Shown piece after piece: positions 23,779-37,800 of a stretch of 64,000 nt of DNA. Source of the stretch: Calliopum simillimum (taxonomy: Eukaryota; Arthropoda; Insecta; Diptera; Lauxaniidae); contig OX638369.1 in NCBI GenBank assembly GCA_951812925.1, forward strand, positions 45,007,061 to 45,071,060, given 5' to 3'. The translations under genes and the position numbers were made by a program. Positions within the stretch are counted from its first letter, which is position 1. Every line of letters starts with the position of its first letter. The notes beneath the pieces are model-generated. The model saw nothing but the letters and a program-made list of their open reading frames with translations, was not told the DNA's origin and did no database searches.

Positions 23779-24180
23779 GGGCCGGTTTCACAATGTACAG
23801 TTAAGATATTTATAAACTAAAGTTTACTAACGGAAGCTATGGGTATAAACTTTCCGTTAAATTATTTGGATTTCAGTAAATTCCATTTTTTAACTTATGG
23901 TTAAATATTTATTGTGAATAAATAACAAATTTCTCCTTAAAATGTTTTCAAAAAATGTAAACATTTCAAATTTTTTCATATTAATTTCAAAAAATATTTG
24001 AATTTATTTCAATCTGCCAGTTAACTTTTAACTGAAAAAATTGTGCCAGTTAAAGTTAACTGAACGTTAGAGTTTATTTTCCGTCAGTTAATAAATAACT
24101 TCACATTGAGAAAACAATTTTATTTAAACTTACAGTTAAAGTTTCAGTTAAACGTTAACTGGACATTGTGAAAACGGCCC
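23779..24180. mobile_element. Tourist-like MITE (PIF/Harbinger type), copy 1
   Basis: GGGCCGGTTTCACAATGTAC on the left and ATTGTGAAAACGGCCC on the right form the TIRs. They extend inward to CAGTTAA-rich sequence and are flanked by TTA on both sides (23776-23778, 24181-24183). A 3-bp TTA duplication with GGGCC-type ends is the PIF/Harbinger signature. No coding. A shorter relative lies at 63318-63444. Confidence 0.8.
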
Positions 24181-24292
24181 TTAGTGGTGAAAACAATAAA
24201 CTTTTATTGATTCTGATGTAGGAAGTCTGGGATCCATGCCATAGACTGCTTTTGTGAAGGCAAAATATGATATGTCTGACTTTTTTCATTAT

Positions 24293-25352
24293 CAAGCATG
24301 TCGTAGAATCCCATCTGTATCGGAATCGAATTTGAATCCGACAAAAAATTTTACAAGGTGTCGTGCATTCCGATTTTGTAGATTTCATGTTCGATTTGCT
24401 ATCGGTTTTAGGTGTCGCAGAAACCGATTTTATCGATTTACTTCTCGGAAATAAAACGACGAGCTCATTGTTGTCGTTTTTCTAAAATTTATTATGACGG
24501 TTATTTTAATTAAAATTTAAAAGAAGAAAATCTATTTATTTAAAGATAAAATATTTTAAGGCAGCAGGTACGTATGGTCTACCAAACCATATTCTGATTG
24601 GGAAATTTTGTGATTTCCTTTTCTATAAATTTGCTTTAAACTTGCCCGTCCTCCATATAAGTAGCTGTCCCGGTAGCTTCTTAAAATTTGTCTTGAAGTG
24701 TGTTTCATCCTTCATTATGAAACAGTCAAATTTATTCAGGTAGGCTTTCGGCCTTGCTTTTGAGCCACCAGCTGCGTTTCATCGGAACGATCTGGTATTT
24801 TTTGAATTCTATATATTCATATATTCAGCTAACTTTTCTTCTTTAATCTTTGTATTGTAGATTTCGAGAAATATGACCCTGCCCGTTCACTTTTTTCACC
24901 AACTGTCCGTCTAAGCCAGGTTTCCTTTTGTCGTATGATAAGTAGACCCCTTTTGTTATACAAAATAACCCCTTGGGCAGTGTTTTTTGATGCCCATTTC
25001 ATTTTTTGGTGTGCTTTTTTGAACCAATAAAAATGCTGCAACCCAAAGCTCTTTTCTTTTTTTTTTAATTTATTGAATAAAAAACAAAAATGTCTTACAT
25101 TTAATGGTAAAAATTAACAAAACGACACCAATTGCTTTAAATTTTCTTTTAGACGTTCAATCTCAATTTTTTTTAAATTTTTATTCAGTTTTTTTTTTGA
25201 CAGTTTATTTCACAAACAGCTGATTCGAATATAGGTTTCGCTTTTGTTCGAAAAATTGAAATCCAATCGGATTTCACGACACTATTTCAAATCGACATCG
25301 ATTTCCAATTCCGAGTAAAAGCAAAACCGAGTCGGATTCTGCGACATGCCTG
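24293..25352 (-). mobile_element. TIR element carrying a broken Tc1/mariner-type transposase
   Basis: CAAGCATGTCGTAGAATCC on the left matches the reverse complement of GGATTCTGCGACATGCCTG on the right. Weaker similarity (TGTCGTG, GAAATCCGAT) continues inside. On the minus strand, 24560-24780 reads IPDRSDETQLVAQKQGRKAY, then IMKDETHFKTNFKKLPGQ, blocks shared with the DDE region of arthropod Tc1/mariner-type transposases, with stops. No target duplication was found, so the link between TIRs and transposase is inferred. Confidence 0.6.
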
Positions 25353-27959
25353 AAAAAGTTTTTTCTTTACCTGGAAGCTTGCAGAAAGATTAGGGAGCTA
25401 GCAAAATTATATACCTCCACGCCTTCTGGTTCCCGAAATAAAAGACATAACAGAATTTGATATAACAAATATATATGTTATGATTTTTCTCATTAAATTA
25501 AGGTTTTGAATTCAGTCTCCTGAAAAATTTATAAAAATGGACATACTTTGCCCTCTTATAGCAGGCTTTAAATTCATTCAATTAATCCATCAAAGAGCTT
25601 TCATTCTATGCCTTAGTTAAATTGATGTCTAATGTTTATTAGCAAGCATTTCTTGGGTTAACCTCAGTTCAGCGCCAACTTTAGCTTTTACCACAGTTAT
25701 ATTTGCGTCATCTGTTTAAACTTTAGTTTTGCTTACACTGGTTAAGTCTCACAGAACCCGCTTTAATGGAGACTTAAAAATCTTCCTCACCGATTAGCGA
25801 AGGTAATATATTCATCTACTTCAGACAAATATGTTTGTCGTTCTAGATATTTGACTGGGAGTGGCATAGTCCGCTCGTTTCAAAACTAATTGCTTATGGA
25901 GACGCTAATTCCTTAATACAGGCTTTTATTCTATCTCGGTCTTTAGTCCATTCATTGAGCGTTAACCTTCTGTTATCGACCACAAACTCAATCCATTACT
26001 TTGGGGACGACATCAATAACTGTCATTGGAATTACTTTCAGAAGCGCTGCAACTTTGTACTAGTTGAGATGAATATGATTAACAAAATTTTTAACAAACG
26101 AAAAATAATCTCCGAAGCTAATCATGTCGATTTCAATGGTAACAAGACTCAATGTTGCTGAACTGAATTGTCTCTTAATATGGCTGACATCACTGGGGTT
26201 TGAAGTAGAAGGATCATATGTTCGGTGTGTCGAAAGATCAAGGATCTTGGTTATTTAAAACGGTGCAGATAATACCATACCCCTGTTGACCTTTTGGCTT
26301 GATTATTTTACCTATGTATCAGACCTAAAATTGCTTTGAAACTACGAGATTGAGTTCAGCAACACGTGTGAAAGAAATGCTTCCTTGACGAAAAAAGTAT
26401 TGATAGGTTTCTTTGAGAGGAAAGCAATATTGAAAATATACCATCATATACTGCTGTGGTTCATGGCTCTGCCTTTTTTATATTGCAATCTGATGGCAGA
26501 TATTAATCCTAAAAAGATTTGGTTTATTCATATTTCTTGCTATTTTATTGTTAGAAAAAAACTAACGAATATATTTCATGCTTGAAACAACCAGCACCTT
26601 ATTATTTTCATTACACATCTTTTATCGTTTTCATCGATTATTCTATTTTTTTTTTTTTTACTCAGCACTACAATCATACTATCACTGGAATGCAATCTAA
26701 CGTGATACACTATCTGCTGGTGATAGTAAGAACCTTCGAGAAACTATTCAAACAATTTAAGTTTCTAAAATACACGAGCCTCTTCGAGCATTTACCTAGA
26801 GTATATTCTATTCACAAGCCATCTCTTCGTCGCAAGAAGTTAAGTTTCTTATCTTTCTAGCTCTTATTTCGTACTGTACTTTATTAATTCTGTTTTTACT
26901 TTAGATAGCTTAATGCAGTGAAGATTTAATTTTGTATCTAATTTTTTTTGTTTGCATAATGCATTTAATAAGCATTACTCCAAATATGTATCAGTCACAT
27001 TTTAGCAATTCGAGAATTAAATGGGTTAAATATGATATGATTTTTAGCACATTGTTTGTTCACCGTTTGTTTCGCTTTGGTTTTTTCTCTTGGATTTTCA
27101 TCTCTACTTTAGCTGCTTACGAGGCTCTCATTGGCAGTTTATCTAGGCTGTCATATCTTCGCTCGTACGTACACATTTGTAGACTTGGCAACGTATTTGT
27201 ATCTGGACCAGCATCTCAGGTCGTTATAATATTTTGTACAAAACAAATCAGATGTCAGTCGTTTTTCCTAATCATTATCCATGAGTTTTTTCTTTTAGTT
27301 TTATGTGGTTTCTTCATTTCCAGCACCTCGTTGTATATTGTCGTAATCCACAAAACTTACCGTCCGCGTTGTCTGTGTCCATTGATCCATCTGCCGGATA
27401 AACGTGCAATTGCAGTTTTAGACCAGACATGCGGACGACAACCATGTCGACATGAGCTTTAGTTTATTGTTTCTTGCGCGACTTAACAATACGAACCCCA
27501 GTGTTGTTGTACAATACTTTGTTTTGTTGTTGGTTATTGGTCGGTTCGGCAATTTAATGTACGCTCACGTATGAGCATGGTTACTTGGTCTTTCCGCGCT
27601 TCTACGCCGCTTGCTTTTGCTGACAATTTGCTCGATAATAATTGTTAACCTTTGGTCAATTTGACACATATTCATGCTGTTGTTTATGGTTAGTGAGTGA
27701 GAAATTCTTGTGAAAATGCGCAGAGAGTATTTGATATGGGAATTCCTGGAAGTTTGGCTTAAATGGCGAAGCGTGAAAAGGAACACACGCAAGATTTAAG
27801 CACAAGATAAATTCATTGCATCGGCGAGATTTTATAAGATACTTGTGAGATATGTTATGTGACTGCAAAATAAGGGGGAATTAATTGTCAGTTTGGGATC
27901 ATAGCATACGATAGACAGACTTAGTAATAACTTCTCTCTCTTTCTCACTTTGTTTACAG
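25353..27959. other. non-coding DNA before the first recognised ush exon
   Basis: Probably intron, because the exon that follows starts in phase with an upstream codon. It ends in a strong polypyrimidine tract and TTTACAG (27931-27959). A long open frame at 26932-27462 has no recognisable domain and AT-driven composition. I do not call it. Confidence 0.5.
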
Positions 27960-28860
27960 ATTCCAAAGATATAAATCCCAGCGATTTATCCGATGAACAC
28001 ACAAATCATCACACTCAAGAGCATGATGAAGTGCACCCACATCATCATCATCAATCATTATCTTCTCCGCCTGAAACCAATCCCACCAATGAGACTGATG
28101 TTGAAATGATTGAAAGTCCTGCGGAAACATTACGCTCTACACCACCATTGCATACCGGTCGAACGTCACCTTCGGCATACCATCTAAGAATGTCATATGA
28201 GACAGCTACATTAAATCGGACACCTAGTGTTAACGCTATCGTTACATCAACATCACCTGCTTCATCTCAACAGGAAGCACCTACCACTTCCAATTCACCA
28301 ATAATCGATGACAACAATATGGAAGCAGAAGAAGGTATACATCATGAATTAAATGATGTCAGAGCAAAGATTGAATATGACGATGATTCGTCATCACAAC
28401 AGCCACAGCAACGTGCCACACCAGCAACGACACCACAAAGTCCGTTTGCCGCTATTTTGGAAACAGAAACGGAGGAAGATTTATCCACCAATGCAATGAA
28501 AATTTCAACTTCACCATCAAGTATTTTACCAAAGTTGCGTTTAAACGCCTTGTTAGCATCTGATCCGGCATTAAAGCCGGATGCCAAAGACTTGAAAGCA
28601 ATGCATGAAGAGACGCAACAACAACAATCGAAAAAACGCTCCACGTCATCAACGACGTTAAGCAAAAAAGAAGAGCTAGATTCAGGTTGCTTAGTGGAAC
28701 CACCACCACCGTCGCTTAAGCAACAAACATCCGCAGCAGCAGCTGCCGCAGCCGCCGATTTGCCACCAAGATTGAAAGTGTTCATGTGTATGCCATGTGG
28801 CATTGGCTTTAGCTCACCCTCAACGCTTGAAGCACATCAGGCTTACTACTGCTCGCATCG
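27960..28860 (+). CDS. ush: ush exon a: acidic N-terminal region and finger 1
   Basis: The acceptor TTTACAG precedes base 27960, and the first codon is split after its first base. About 270 residues are low-complexity Ser/Thr/Pro/Glu sequence with His and Gln runs and an alanine run (SAAAAAAAADLP). Finger 1 then follows, FMCMPCGIGFSSPSTLEAHQ with the closing cysteine in YYC, a C2HC finger of the GATA-binding type. The donor is GTAAGT; the Arg codon is split after two bases. Confidence 0.92.
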
Positions 28861-31800
28861 GTAAGTATTTCAGTAGTTGGGCAACATGTTTCTTCTGAGA
28901 ACTTCATTAACACTGAAATCAAATTACAGTAGCAAAGAAACTGATGATGACAGCGCAGCTGCACTTTCTATGGGTGGTTCCGAGAAAGCTTCTACTTCGC
29001 CAACTGGTGCATCTGGAACCGCTGGTACCGGTGGTGCTACTGGTGAACCCTCGTCGAAGGCACTAAAGACTGGCAAGCAGTACGCTTGTACACAGTGTTC
29101 GTATAGTGCAGATAAGAAGGTTTCCCTAAATCGTCATATGCGCATGCATCAGTCATCACCAGCACCCAGTTCGAGTGCATCCAATGGTGCTGGTGCTGGA
29201 GGTGGTGGAATGGATGAAAGTACTAGTCAAGTGAGTTAGTTGTTGGTTGATAACTAATGCTCGAATGAAATGATTGAAAGCAAGTTGATAAACACATAAA
29301 ATATTTTATTTTTGTCTTTCAATTACAGCAAATTGATCGTTACTGCAGCGAATGTGATATTAGATTCAACAATGTTAAGACTTATCGTGCACACAAACAG
29401 CATTACTGTAGTTCCAGGCGCACTGACGGGTAAGTGATGAAATTTCTGAGATGTTTCCGGAGAAGAGTGTGTTTTATACATATCAGTATTGCCAATCTTC
29501 ACTCTGATTTTCAAAAGAATTGTGACAGCATATTCTTTTCGTTAGGGACAGTGCAACAAGACAAAAAGTTTATAATGACCTTTCCTTGGGCTTAGTGTGT
29601 CTCCAGACCAAATAACATCAAAATCGTTGTAGTGGTCATTTGATAGCGCGGCACTTTCCACTAAAAAATATTTAATATTCTCTCGGAGTTCAGTCTAACT
29701 TCATTCCAAACAACATGAAAATCGAAAAACAATTAAAATATCGGTGAAAGTCCAAAAGTATCGAAAAACATTGGAATAAATCGAAGAAATTATAAAAAGT
29801 ATCGAAAAACATCTAAAATATCGGTAAACGTCCAAAAGTGTCTAAAAACATTGAATATCTCGAAAACGGGTGAAATCTCTCATTATGGCAACACTGCTTG
29901 CAGGTGAGCATATCATTTAGTATGGCACCAAGTTAAGTATTTATATTAACTAGAAAATGGTTAGACTATTCCATTGAGAAGAGATTGTCGAAAAATTTCG
30001 CTTTTTTTTATTTTTTTGTTAACATTGGTCTTTTGTGGACTTAAATTTATATTATACAAAAGAATAACACTAATTCTTACAATATTTCTTAACTTAATCG
30101 AAAAGTTTGCTGGAAAACTAACTAAACTAAACTAACAATCAACTAAATTTCAAGGTCTAATCAAATGCATATTAATATTTACCGAAATTTGTTAATTATC
30201 AACAATTATTTTTAAGAATGTTCAATCAAATATTTGTTATTTTCTTTTCCCAACCACAAACAACCATAAATAAAAACATGTCATCACAAAATCCACAATT
30301 TAGCCATGCTGCCATATTTTTTTTCTTGTTTCTTGATGTAGTTCACCAAAACACAGTGAAATGAAGTGATTGTGAAACATTGGTTAACTGATTAGTTAAC
30401 TAATGACTGTGAACCCGGGCCTTAGAGCTATAGCATAGGTCTAAAATAAAACGTCTCCATCTCATAGCTTTAACTTATTTCTTTCCACGTCATTCCCGGT
30501 TCTTGGACTTTATCCAGGTAACTTGGTCTATCACGACCTCTACTGGCTTATAGATTACACTCGAGTTCTTGATGTGAAATTTCGCTGTGTGGTTTTCGGA
30601 GAGTATATTCTGTCCATCTCCATTTGTGTATCTTGATTGCAACTGATACGGGCAAGCAATGGTCGGTGACACGTTTCGCAGCTATACAACAAAACCGATT
30701 TCAAAAATTGAGTGATGAGACTAAGGAAGATGCCCATATTTGGTTCAGTTAAACCATTGCACCTTTTGTTTTTAAGTTTTTGCGACAATTAAGGGAACTA
30801 ATTGGTTTGGTATCTTCTTTGTGTTACTCTTCATTCCAAGCAAACTTTTACCTGCAACGATAGATCGACGGTTTGGATATGTTGCCTATGTAGCAAATGC
30901 AACCTTAGGTAGTCAATTTTGACAAATGCATTCAAATCTCGAGATAATTTTGATTATCCTATGAAGAACAAAAGGTTTGAAAGAAGCAGTCTGCTTTATT
31001 GCAATTGTGAAAATTCCCGCGATGACTCGATTCCAGTGGACTTTTACACCTCAACATTTTCGAACTCATAATAATCCATGATTCTGTATTTTTTTCTCCA
31101 TTTAAAGTCAATTGACACCAAAACTGGAAGTTACCACAACAACAGTATCCAAGGCTGCAGCTGGTGGTAGTGGTGGTTCTATTAGTCCTCAAATACGCAC
31201 CAAAACACCAAATCCTGCAATGGTTGCCGCAGCGGCTGCAGCAGCCGCAGCAGCAGCTGTTACGTTACAACCTCCACCACAGCCTTTTTTGGCGCTACCA
31301 ACGAATCCTATACTAATCATTCCTTATTCATTGATACGTGCAGCCAGCTTAATACCAGGACCATTGTAAGTTATCTGAAAATTTATAATTCGTAAGCAGT
31401 TAAGAACGTATTACTTGATTCTTTTCAGAACTACGGCCTCATCAGGTATAGTGAATCCTGAAAATACCTGTTTTACACTTGACAATGGTGCGCTTAAGCC
31501 GCTTGCAACTGCTTTGAGTATGGGCGCTGGTGCAAACAGCGCAGCGACGGTACCAAAAACTACTGTAGGCATTAACTCCACCAATAGTATTAGCAGTGCA
31601 AACAGCGGTAATGGACATCAAATTCCAATTGTAGACTCTACACGTCAGCAACAACAACATATTGTGACTGAGTCCATGATGTCACTATTAACAGAGAAGA
31701 TTGCGGCGGGGCGTAATGCAGAGTCAGTTGAGGTTACGCCAAAACGTAACGAGTGTGGTGGCACACGGTAGGATTTCACTTTAATCAAAATGATAAACAA

Positions 31801-34800
31801 AAAAATCAATAACGCCAGAAAATTATTTGGAAATAAGGCCAGAAATTTTTGGGAAACATGCCAGAAAAGTTGTTGGCTTTATTTCCCCAACAAAATGAGC
31901 TAACCGCCAGAATTGGCATTAGGGAATAACGCTCAATGAAATGACGCCCAGAAACAAAATTGAAATATCGCCCCAAAAATTTTCATATAAATTTAAGCGA
32001 TAATCATTTCGAAAATAACGGCCAAAATTTGGGCTTTATTTCGTTTTTTTTTTTTGGGTGTTATTTCGTTTAAAATTAAAAAAAAGAAATAACGCCAAGA
32101 AAACAAAAAACGAAATAACTCCCTTTATACGAAAATTGCTTTGGCGATATGTATTTAATTTTTTGCTTTTGGGCGTCATTTCGTTTTTATTTTGGGCGTT
32201 ATTACGTCATTTTATTTTTTGGGTGTTATTCCGGTTTTTTTTTTTTTGGGCGTTATTTCGTTTTAAAAAACAAAAACAAAATAAAGCCAAAAAAACGAAA
32301 TAAAGCTAAAATTTTTGGGCGTTATTTCCAAAATGATTATCGCCCAAATTTATATGAAATAATTTGTGCCTTATTTTGTTTTCGTTTTTGGGCGTTATTT
32401 CATTTGGCGTTATTTCCTAACCCCCCAGAATTTTGTATGGAGATATCAATGACTTTATTTCCGAAAAATTTTTTGCCGATATTCGTTATGGTTTTTTTTC
32501 CGGAAGCCAAAAATCAACTCAATCTTTTTGATTTTTTGCAGTGAGACAACAACACCCTTGGATCTCTCATTGACACGACGCTCACCACTCGCCGCTGTGC
32601 TACAACGCCAACGTATACGTTCGGCTTGTGCATCATTTTTCGATAGCGAACAACACCGTTTCGATATGGAAACTCTACTTGAGGCGAGCAAAGAAAATCT
32701 CTCGATGGACGATAGCGGCGGCAGTGTAACACCGGAACAAATCGTTTGTGCACCATCACTGCCCAATAGCCCTTCGATGAGCCCATCACCAAAGCGACGT
32801 GCCATAAGTCCACGCAGCTGCGGTGCTGGCAGCACTTCTTCAATGTCTCCACCAGCTAGCACCACCACCAGCAGCAATACAGCTGCCTTAGCAGCCGCTG
32901 CTGCTGCTGGGAATATTTTAGATCACTTGCCATTACGTTCAATGCTGCCAACTGATATTGCATTGAAACTATCCGAATCGAATATTATGAACCCACTGTT
33001 GGCCAAACAAAATCTAGAACTGGCGTTGAAGTTGTCCGCTGCTGCAGCTGCAGCGGTTAGTTCTTCAACATCATCGCTACCAACCAGTCATACTGGCACC
33101 AATTCTATTGAATTTGCTACAGCAACAGGTAAATCCTCTGTTATGGGCTTACCTGTTCTACAAAACAGCGGTGGTGGTGGTGGTGGTGTTGCCACCGCTG
33201 GCGCGAGTGGTGTTGCTGCTGGTCAGCCACAAATTTATGTGAAACAGGGTGTTTCCAAATGTAAAGAATGCAATATTGTATTTTGTAAATATGAAAATTA
33301 TTTGGCACATAAACAGCACTATTGTTCGTCCCGTAATCAAGATGTTGGCAACAGCGGCGGCGGTGATGGTGGCGATTCTAAGTTAAGTGGCACACCGCCG
33401 ATGGCTGCCGGACCGAACACAACTGATACTACACCAGTGGCATATCAGCAGTTAATCTGTGCTGCCTGTGGCATAAAATATACTTCATTGGATAACTTAC
33501 GCGCCCATCAGAATTACTATTGTCCAAAGGGCGGTGGTGGTGGTGTTGCTGCAGCTGCGGCCGCCGCTACAGCGAAAGATGCAGCGCAGGTAAATATTAA
33601 CAGGCGATTTTGAATGAGATCTCGATAACTTTTCTTGTGTTCACTAAATTCGAATCTGCAAACGTTTTTTCTCTATCATTTCTTGGATTCGAGTTATTCT
33701 TGTTATAAAATGCAGAAAAAGGCTTATCCAGCTACTAGTATAGTTCACTTTTTCCAACAGCATCAAATTGGCCTAATCTTCCTGATTAAACCTTACCTTT
33801 TCCAATTAATTCATATCTTTCCCATATATCATCCGTATCGCAAGGACTACATTACATTTGTATGGTACTCTAATTCTTAAAAATCCAAGAAAAGGCTTAA
33901 TGTAGAAGATTATGGCTGTCCGATGGCATAGGCAAAAAATAACTACACTTCTCCCTGAATATGTACCACACCTCTGAAAATATCGTTTTCTGCACTTTAA
34001 AACCATGACTAATCGGTTCAGAGAACTGCTAGAGCAATAAGGTTACCAGATTCGTACTCAGCGACCGCAAATTAACCCAAAAAATTTATCCGTATCCTAT
34101 TGAAAATATTTTCTCAATTTGTTGCACTTTGTAATTTTTCTATAATATTTTTATTCTTGCAGCATTCACTTCAAAAAGAAAAATGTTCCAAATGCAAGAC
34201 CACACATGAAGTAGGGCATCCTTGTCCACCACCATCAGCACTACAACAACAACAAGCATCACATCTAATATCCGGTTCATCAGCTTCCATAACGAATGCC
34301 TCCTCCTCCAACCACAATGTCTATAAATGCCCTGTCTGTGATGTAGTCAGTTTGACAGTCAGCGAAAGTCGCAAGCATTTGGAGACACATGGCAGTGTTA
34401 AGGCATTTCGTTGTTCCATATGCCGCTATAAGGGCAATACACTACGGTATGAATTCATTTAAATAATACATTGGGAGCCTCCCGTTTCTTAACCCTTTCG
34501 AACCGGTTGGGACAATATATCCCAACATTTTTTGAATAAATACATAACTCGGTTATATACGTTACTTAAATTGGATGAATTAATAAAATTAATGCAATTT
34601 TTAGTTACCACTGTTTTCTCTTATAACCACTCCAAGGACATTATAGTTATCCCAGAAATTCAAATCAAAAACATCTGTTGGGAGTATAGACCGGAAGCGC
34701 CTCTGGCGATGAAAATTTGAATTTAGAGACGGTCAAACCTTTAACTTAAATTAAGTTTCTAAGATTAACTTATTACAAATATTGTGTACCCCAAAGATTT

Positions 34801-37800
34801 TTTTCGGGTCGAAAAGGTTAAAGGCGTGGTTAATTTTTTCAAAAATAAATTTTTATGTTAATAGAGGCGCTCCATTTAACTGCTGTTTTGGAAACTGTTA
34901 AACGAAATGAGTTGCTGAAATTGATAAGAAATGAGCAAAATTAAATTAAGTTTGTGAACGATAGCTGGCAGGACGAAGACCCCTATTGCGTATGAGAATT
35001 TATTTCGCACTTTTATTGCTATCGAAAAATTTGTATAGCCAATGGGAGCCGAACCAGTCAGTTGGTTTTTTAGTTGTCTTTCTAGTTACCAATTCAATCA
35101 ACTGTTATGTAGCAATCGCCAGTTAAAGTTGACTACCAGGCAACGCAACTATATTGCCATACGCAATAAGAACCGAAATCATAATAACGCGATCGCTTGT
35201 AGAGTAACTTCGGGTAATGTGATATAGGCGGGTAATGTGATATACCAGCATATCTCCTTAAATGAACAACTCTCGATAATGATTTTTTCGTCAACAACAC
35301 AGTAACTGAATAAAAAAAACGTGATGCAAGTTTTTGAGCGCCCACCTTTATTTATTCTGCCTTCAGTGTTGTAAAATCGATTTAGCAGTAAATAAAAAAC
35401 TTTATTTGCGTGTGCTTTATGTTAGGATCTCGCCAAAACCTAACCATAAATCAATCGAATTTTTGTTTATCAAAAATAACCTGATTGTTTTAAAACTGAA
35501 ATTCGGGTAATGTGATATAGTGCACTTCTGGCACCGAAAATATTGGATGTTCCACTTGCAATGCAAAATGTTTTGCACGATGGTCTTTTGGCCCAAATCT
35601 AAAACGTTTTTCCTTACTAACAATTTGTTGGTCCAACATTTTTATATAAAGGTCACAGTTTTTAAGAAAAATGAGCTTCAGCTTTGTAAATGCGATTTTA
35701 GTAATGTTTATCACTCCTTACCTGAAGTAAAAGTTCCACAACTAAAGTATCTTTATAACAGGATGATCTTTTTGCCGAAAATGCAATTTGATTGGATATG
35801 GGATATAGTATATCACATTACCCGCCAGTTTTATTTTTTAACTTTTTTTGCCTTTTTTCAATTTTGTTGAAATAGCTTTAGATTGGCTCACGCTAAAGAA
35901 CTCCAAAATCATAATATACTGCACAATACATCAATAAAACATAATACATAAAGTGATAGCAGCTATGCTTTGAAAACTACGAGTAATTTAAAAAACAAAA
36001 ATGCCTATATCACATTACCCGAACTTACTACACCCTCTTCTTTTTCAAAATTCTTTGAATAAAAATTAAACCAACTTTTTAACTAAAAAATGCTATTTAA
36101 TTTCTTACAGTGGTATGAGAACACATATACGTATGCATTTTGATAAGAAAACGACTGATTTTAATGAAGAGCATTACATGTCCTGTATATTAGAGGATGA
36201 TGGTTTGGAAATTCCAAGTGTAGCCACAATGAGTCAAGAACAATTGGTGCAACAATTAGCTGCGGTACAACAACAGCAGCAGCAATTACAGCAGCAACAG
36301 CTACAACAACAACAACAACAGCAACAAGTATTCAATTGCGATATTTGCAATTACTCTTCTTCATATAAAGGAAATGTGGTAAGTAAAAAAGCATCTTACA
36401 CTTTTCTCACACAGTCAATCTTCGATAACTGCAACTTGAGTAACATTACTTGCATACAATACATACCTTATAAAATAATAATTCGAGTTCTTGACTGTGA
36501 ATTGATAGAAATAATATTTACAAAGATGGTTTTGGTTTCTTTTTTCATTTATTATTGTAGTTGCGTCATATGAAACTTGTTCATCCTCATGCCATTATCA
36601 ACTCACCATCGATTTCACCAGAATCAGGAGACTGTGAAGGTGATACGGCAAACAGTTTCAATGGAGCTGGGGACAATAATAGCCATAGGTAAGTAGATAA
36701 TCTGAAATAATTATGGTTTTTTTTTATACCCTACACCCAGGGTATATTCACTTTGTCCTTCTGTTTGTAACGAGAGGAGGAGGCGTGGTAGATATAGGAA
36801 AGTATATATATTCTTGATCAGCGTCACCTGAGTCCATTTAGCAATGTCCGTCTGTCTGTCTGGTTTGGTGGCTGGCTGTGCGTGGAAATAAATTTTTTGG
36901 GAAAATAGACCAAGATAATTGAAAATTAGCGAAATCAGCCAACAGACACGCCTACCGCCCATACAAAAACTATATTCAATATGCAACTTTAGGAGTATTT
37001 TTCATGACAATGCATCCAAAATACACATAAATACTACGAATTGTAAGCGCAAGCTCTGAAAAAAATCTGGCCGACTTCGGACAAGAGGGCGTGGCATCTC
37101 CCATATAAGAAAAAGCTTCAAAACGCTATACTGAAAACATTTTTTGAGATAATCGAACTAAATTTTATTCAGACACTAAGAACTAAAAATGCAAGCTCTC
37201 AACAAAAACTGGTTGAAATCAGACTAGAGGCCGTGGCACCTCCCATATATCAAAAGCTTCAAAACGCTATACTGAAAACATTTTTTGAGATAATCGAACT
37301 AAATTTTACTCAGACACTGAGAACTATAAATGCAAGCTCTGAAAAAAAACTGGGCGATTTCAGACAAGAGGACGTGGCACCTCCCATTCATCAAAAGCTT
37401 AAAAACGCTATACTGAAAGCTTTTTTTGAGATAATCGAACTAAATTTTACTCAGACACTAAGAACTATAAATGCAAGCTCTCAACAAAAACTGGGTGAAA
37501 TTTTTAAAATACTGCAGTGTAGGGTATTTAATGTTTGGCCAGGCCAAAGGTTACACCATTACTAGTATTTTTTGAGTAGAACTTCTTTGGCCGCTCTAGG
37601 GGTGACACTTTTTCAAATCTTTTCGTTGCGTCGAACACGTATGTATATGGGCATATCCTAAAATAATCTTATCTATATGACTCAGCTTTTTTTTTCATAT
37701 TCTATTACCAAATGTGGTGGAATATATTTCTAGACGTGTAAAATGAAATTCCCAATAGGTTTACAAGAAAATTTCGATATGAGGGGTTGAAAATTTCAAG

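Noticed and set aside
26932..27462. 176-residue open frame upstream of ush
   Set aside because: No domain, no splice or promoter context, Phe/Ile/Ser-rich composition expected from AT-rich DNA; likely intronic.
28342..28803. 153-residue minus-strand frame
   Set aside because: Antisense shadow of ush exon a; poly-Ala and poly-Ser come from the sense codon repeats.
32455..32877. Minus-strand frames of 112-140 residues
   Set aside because: Antisense shadows of ush exon f.
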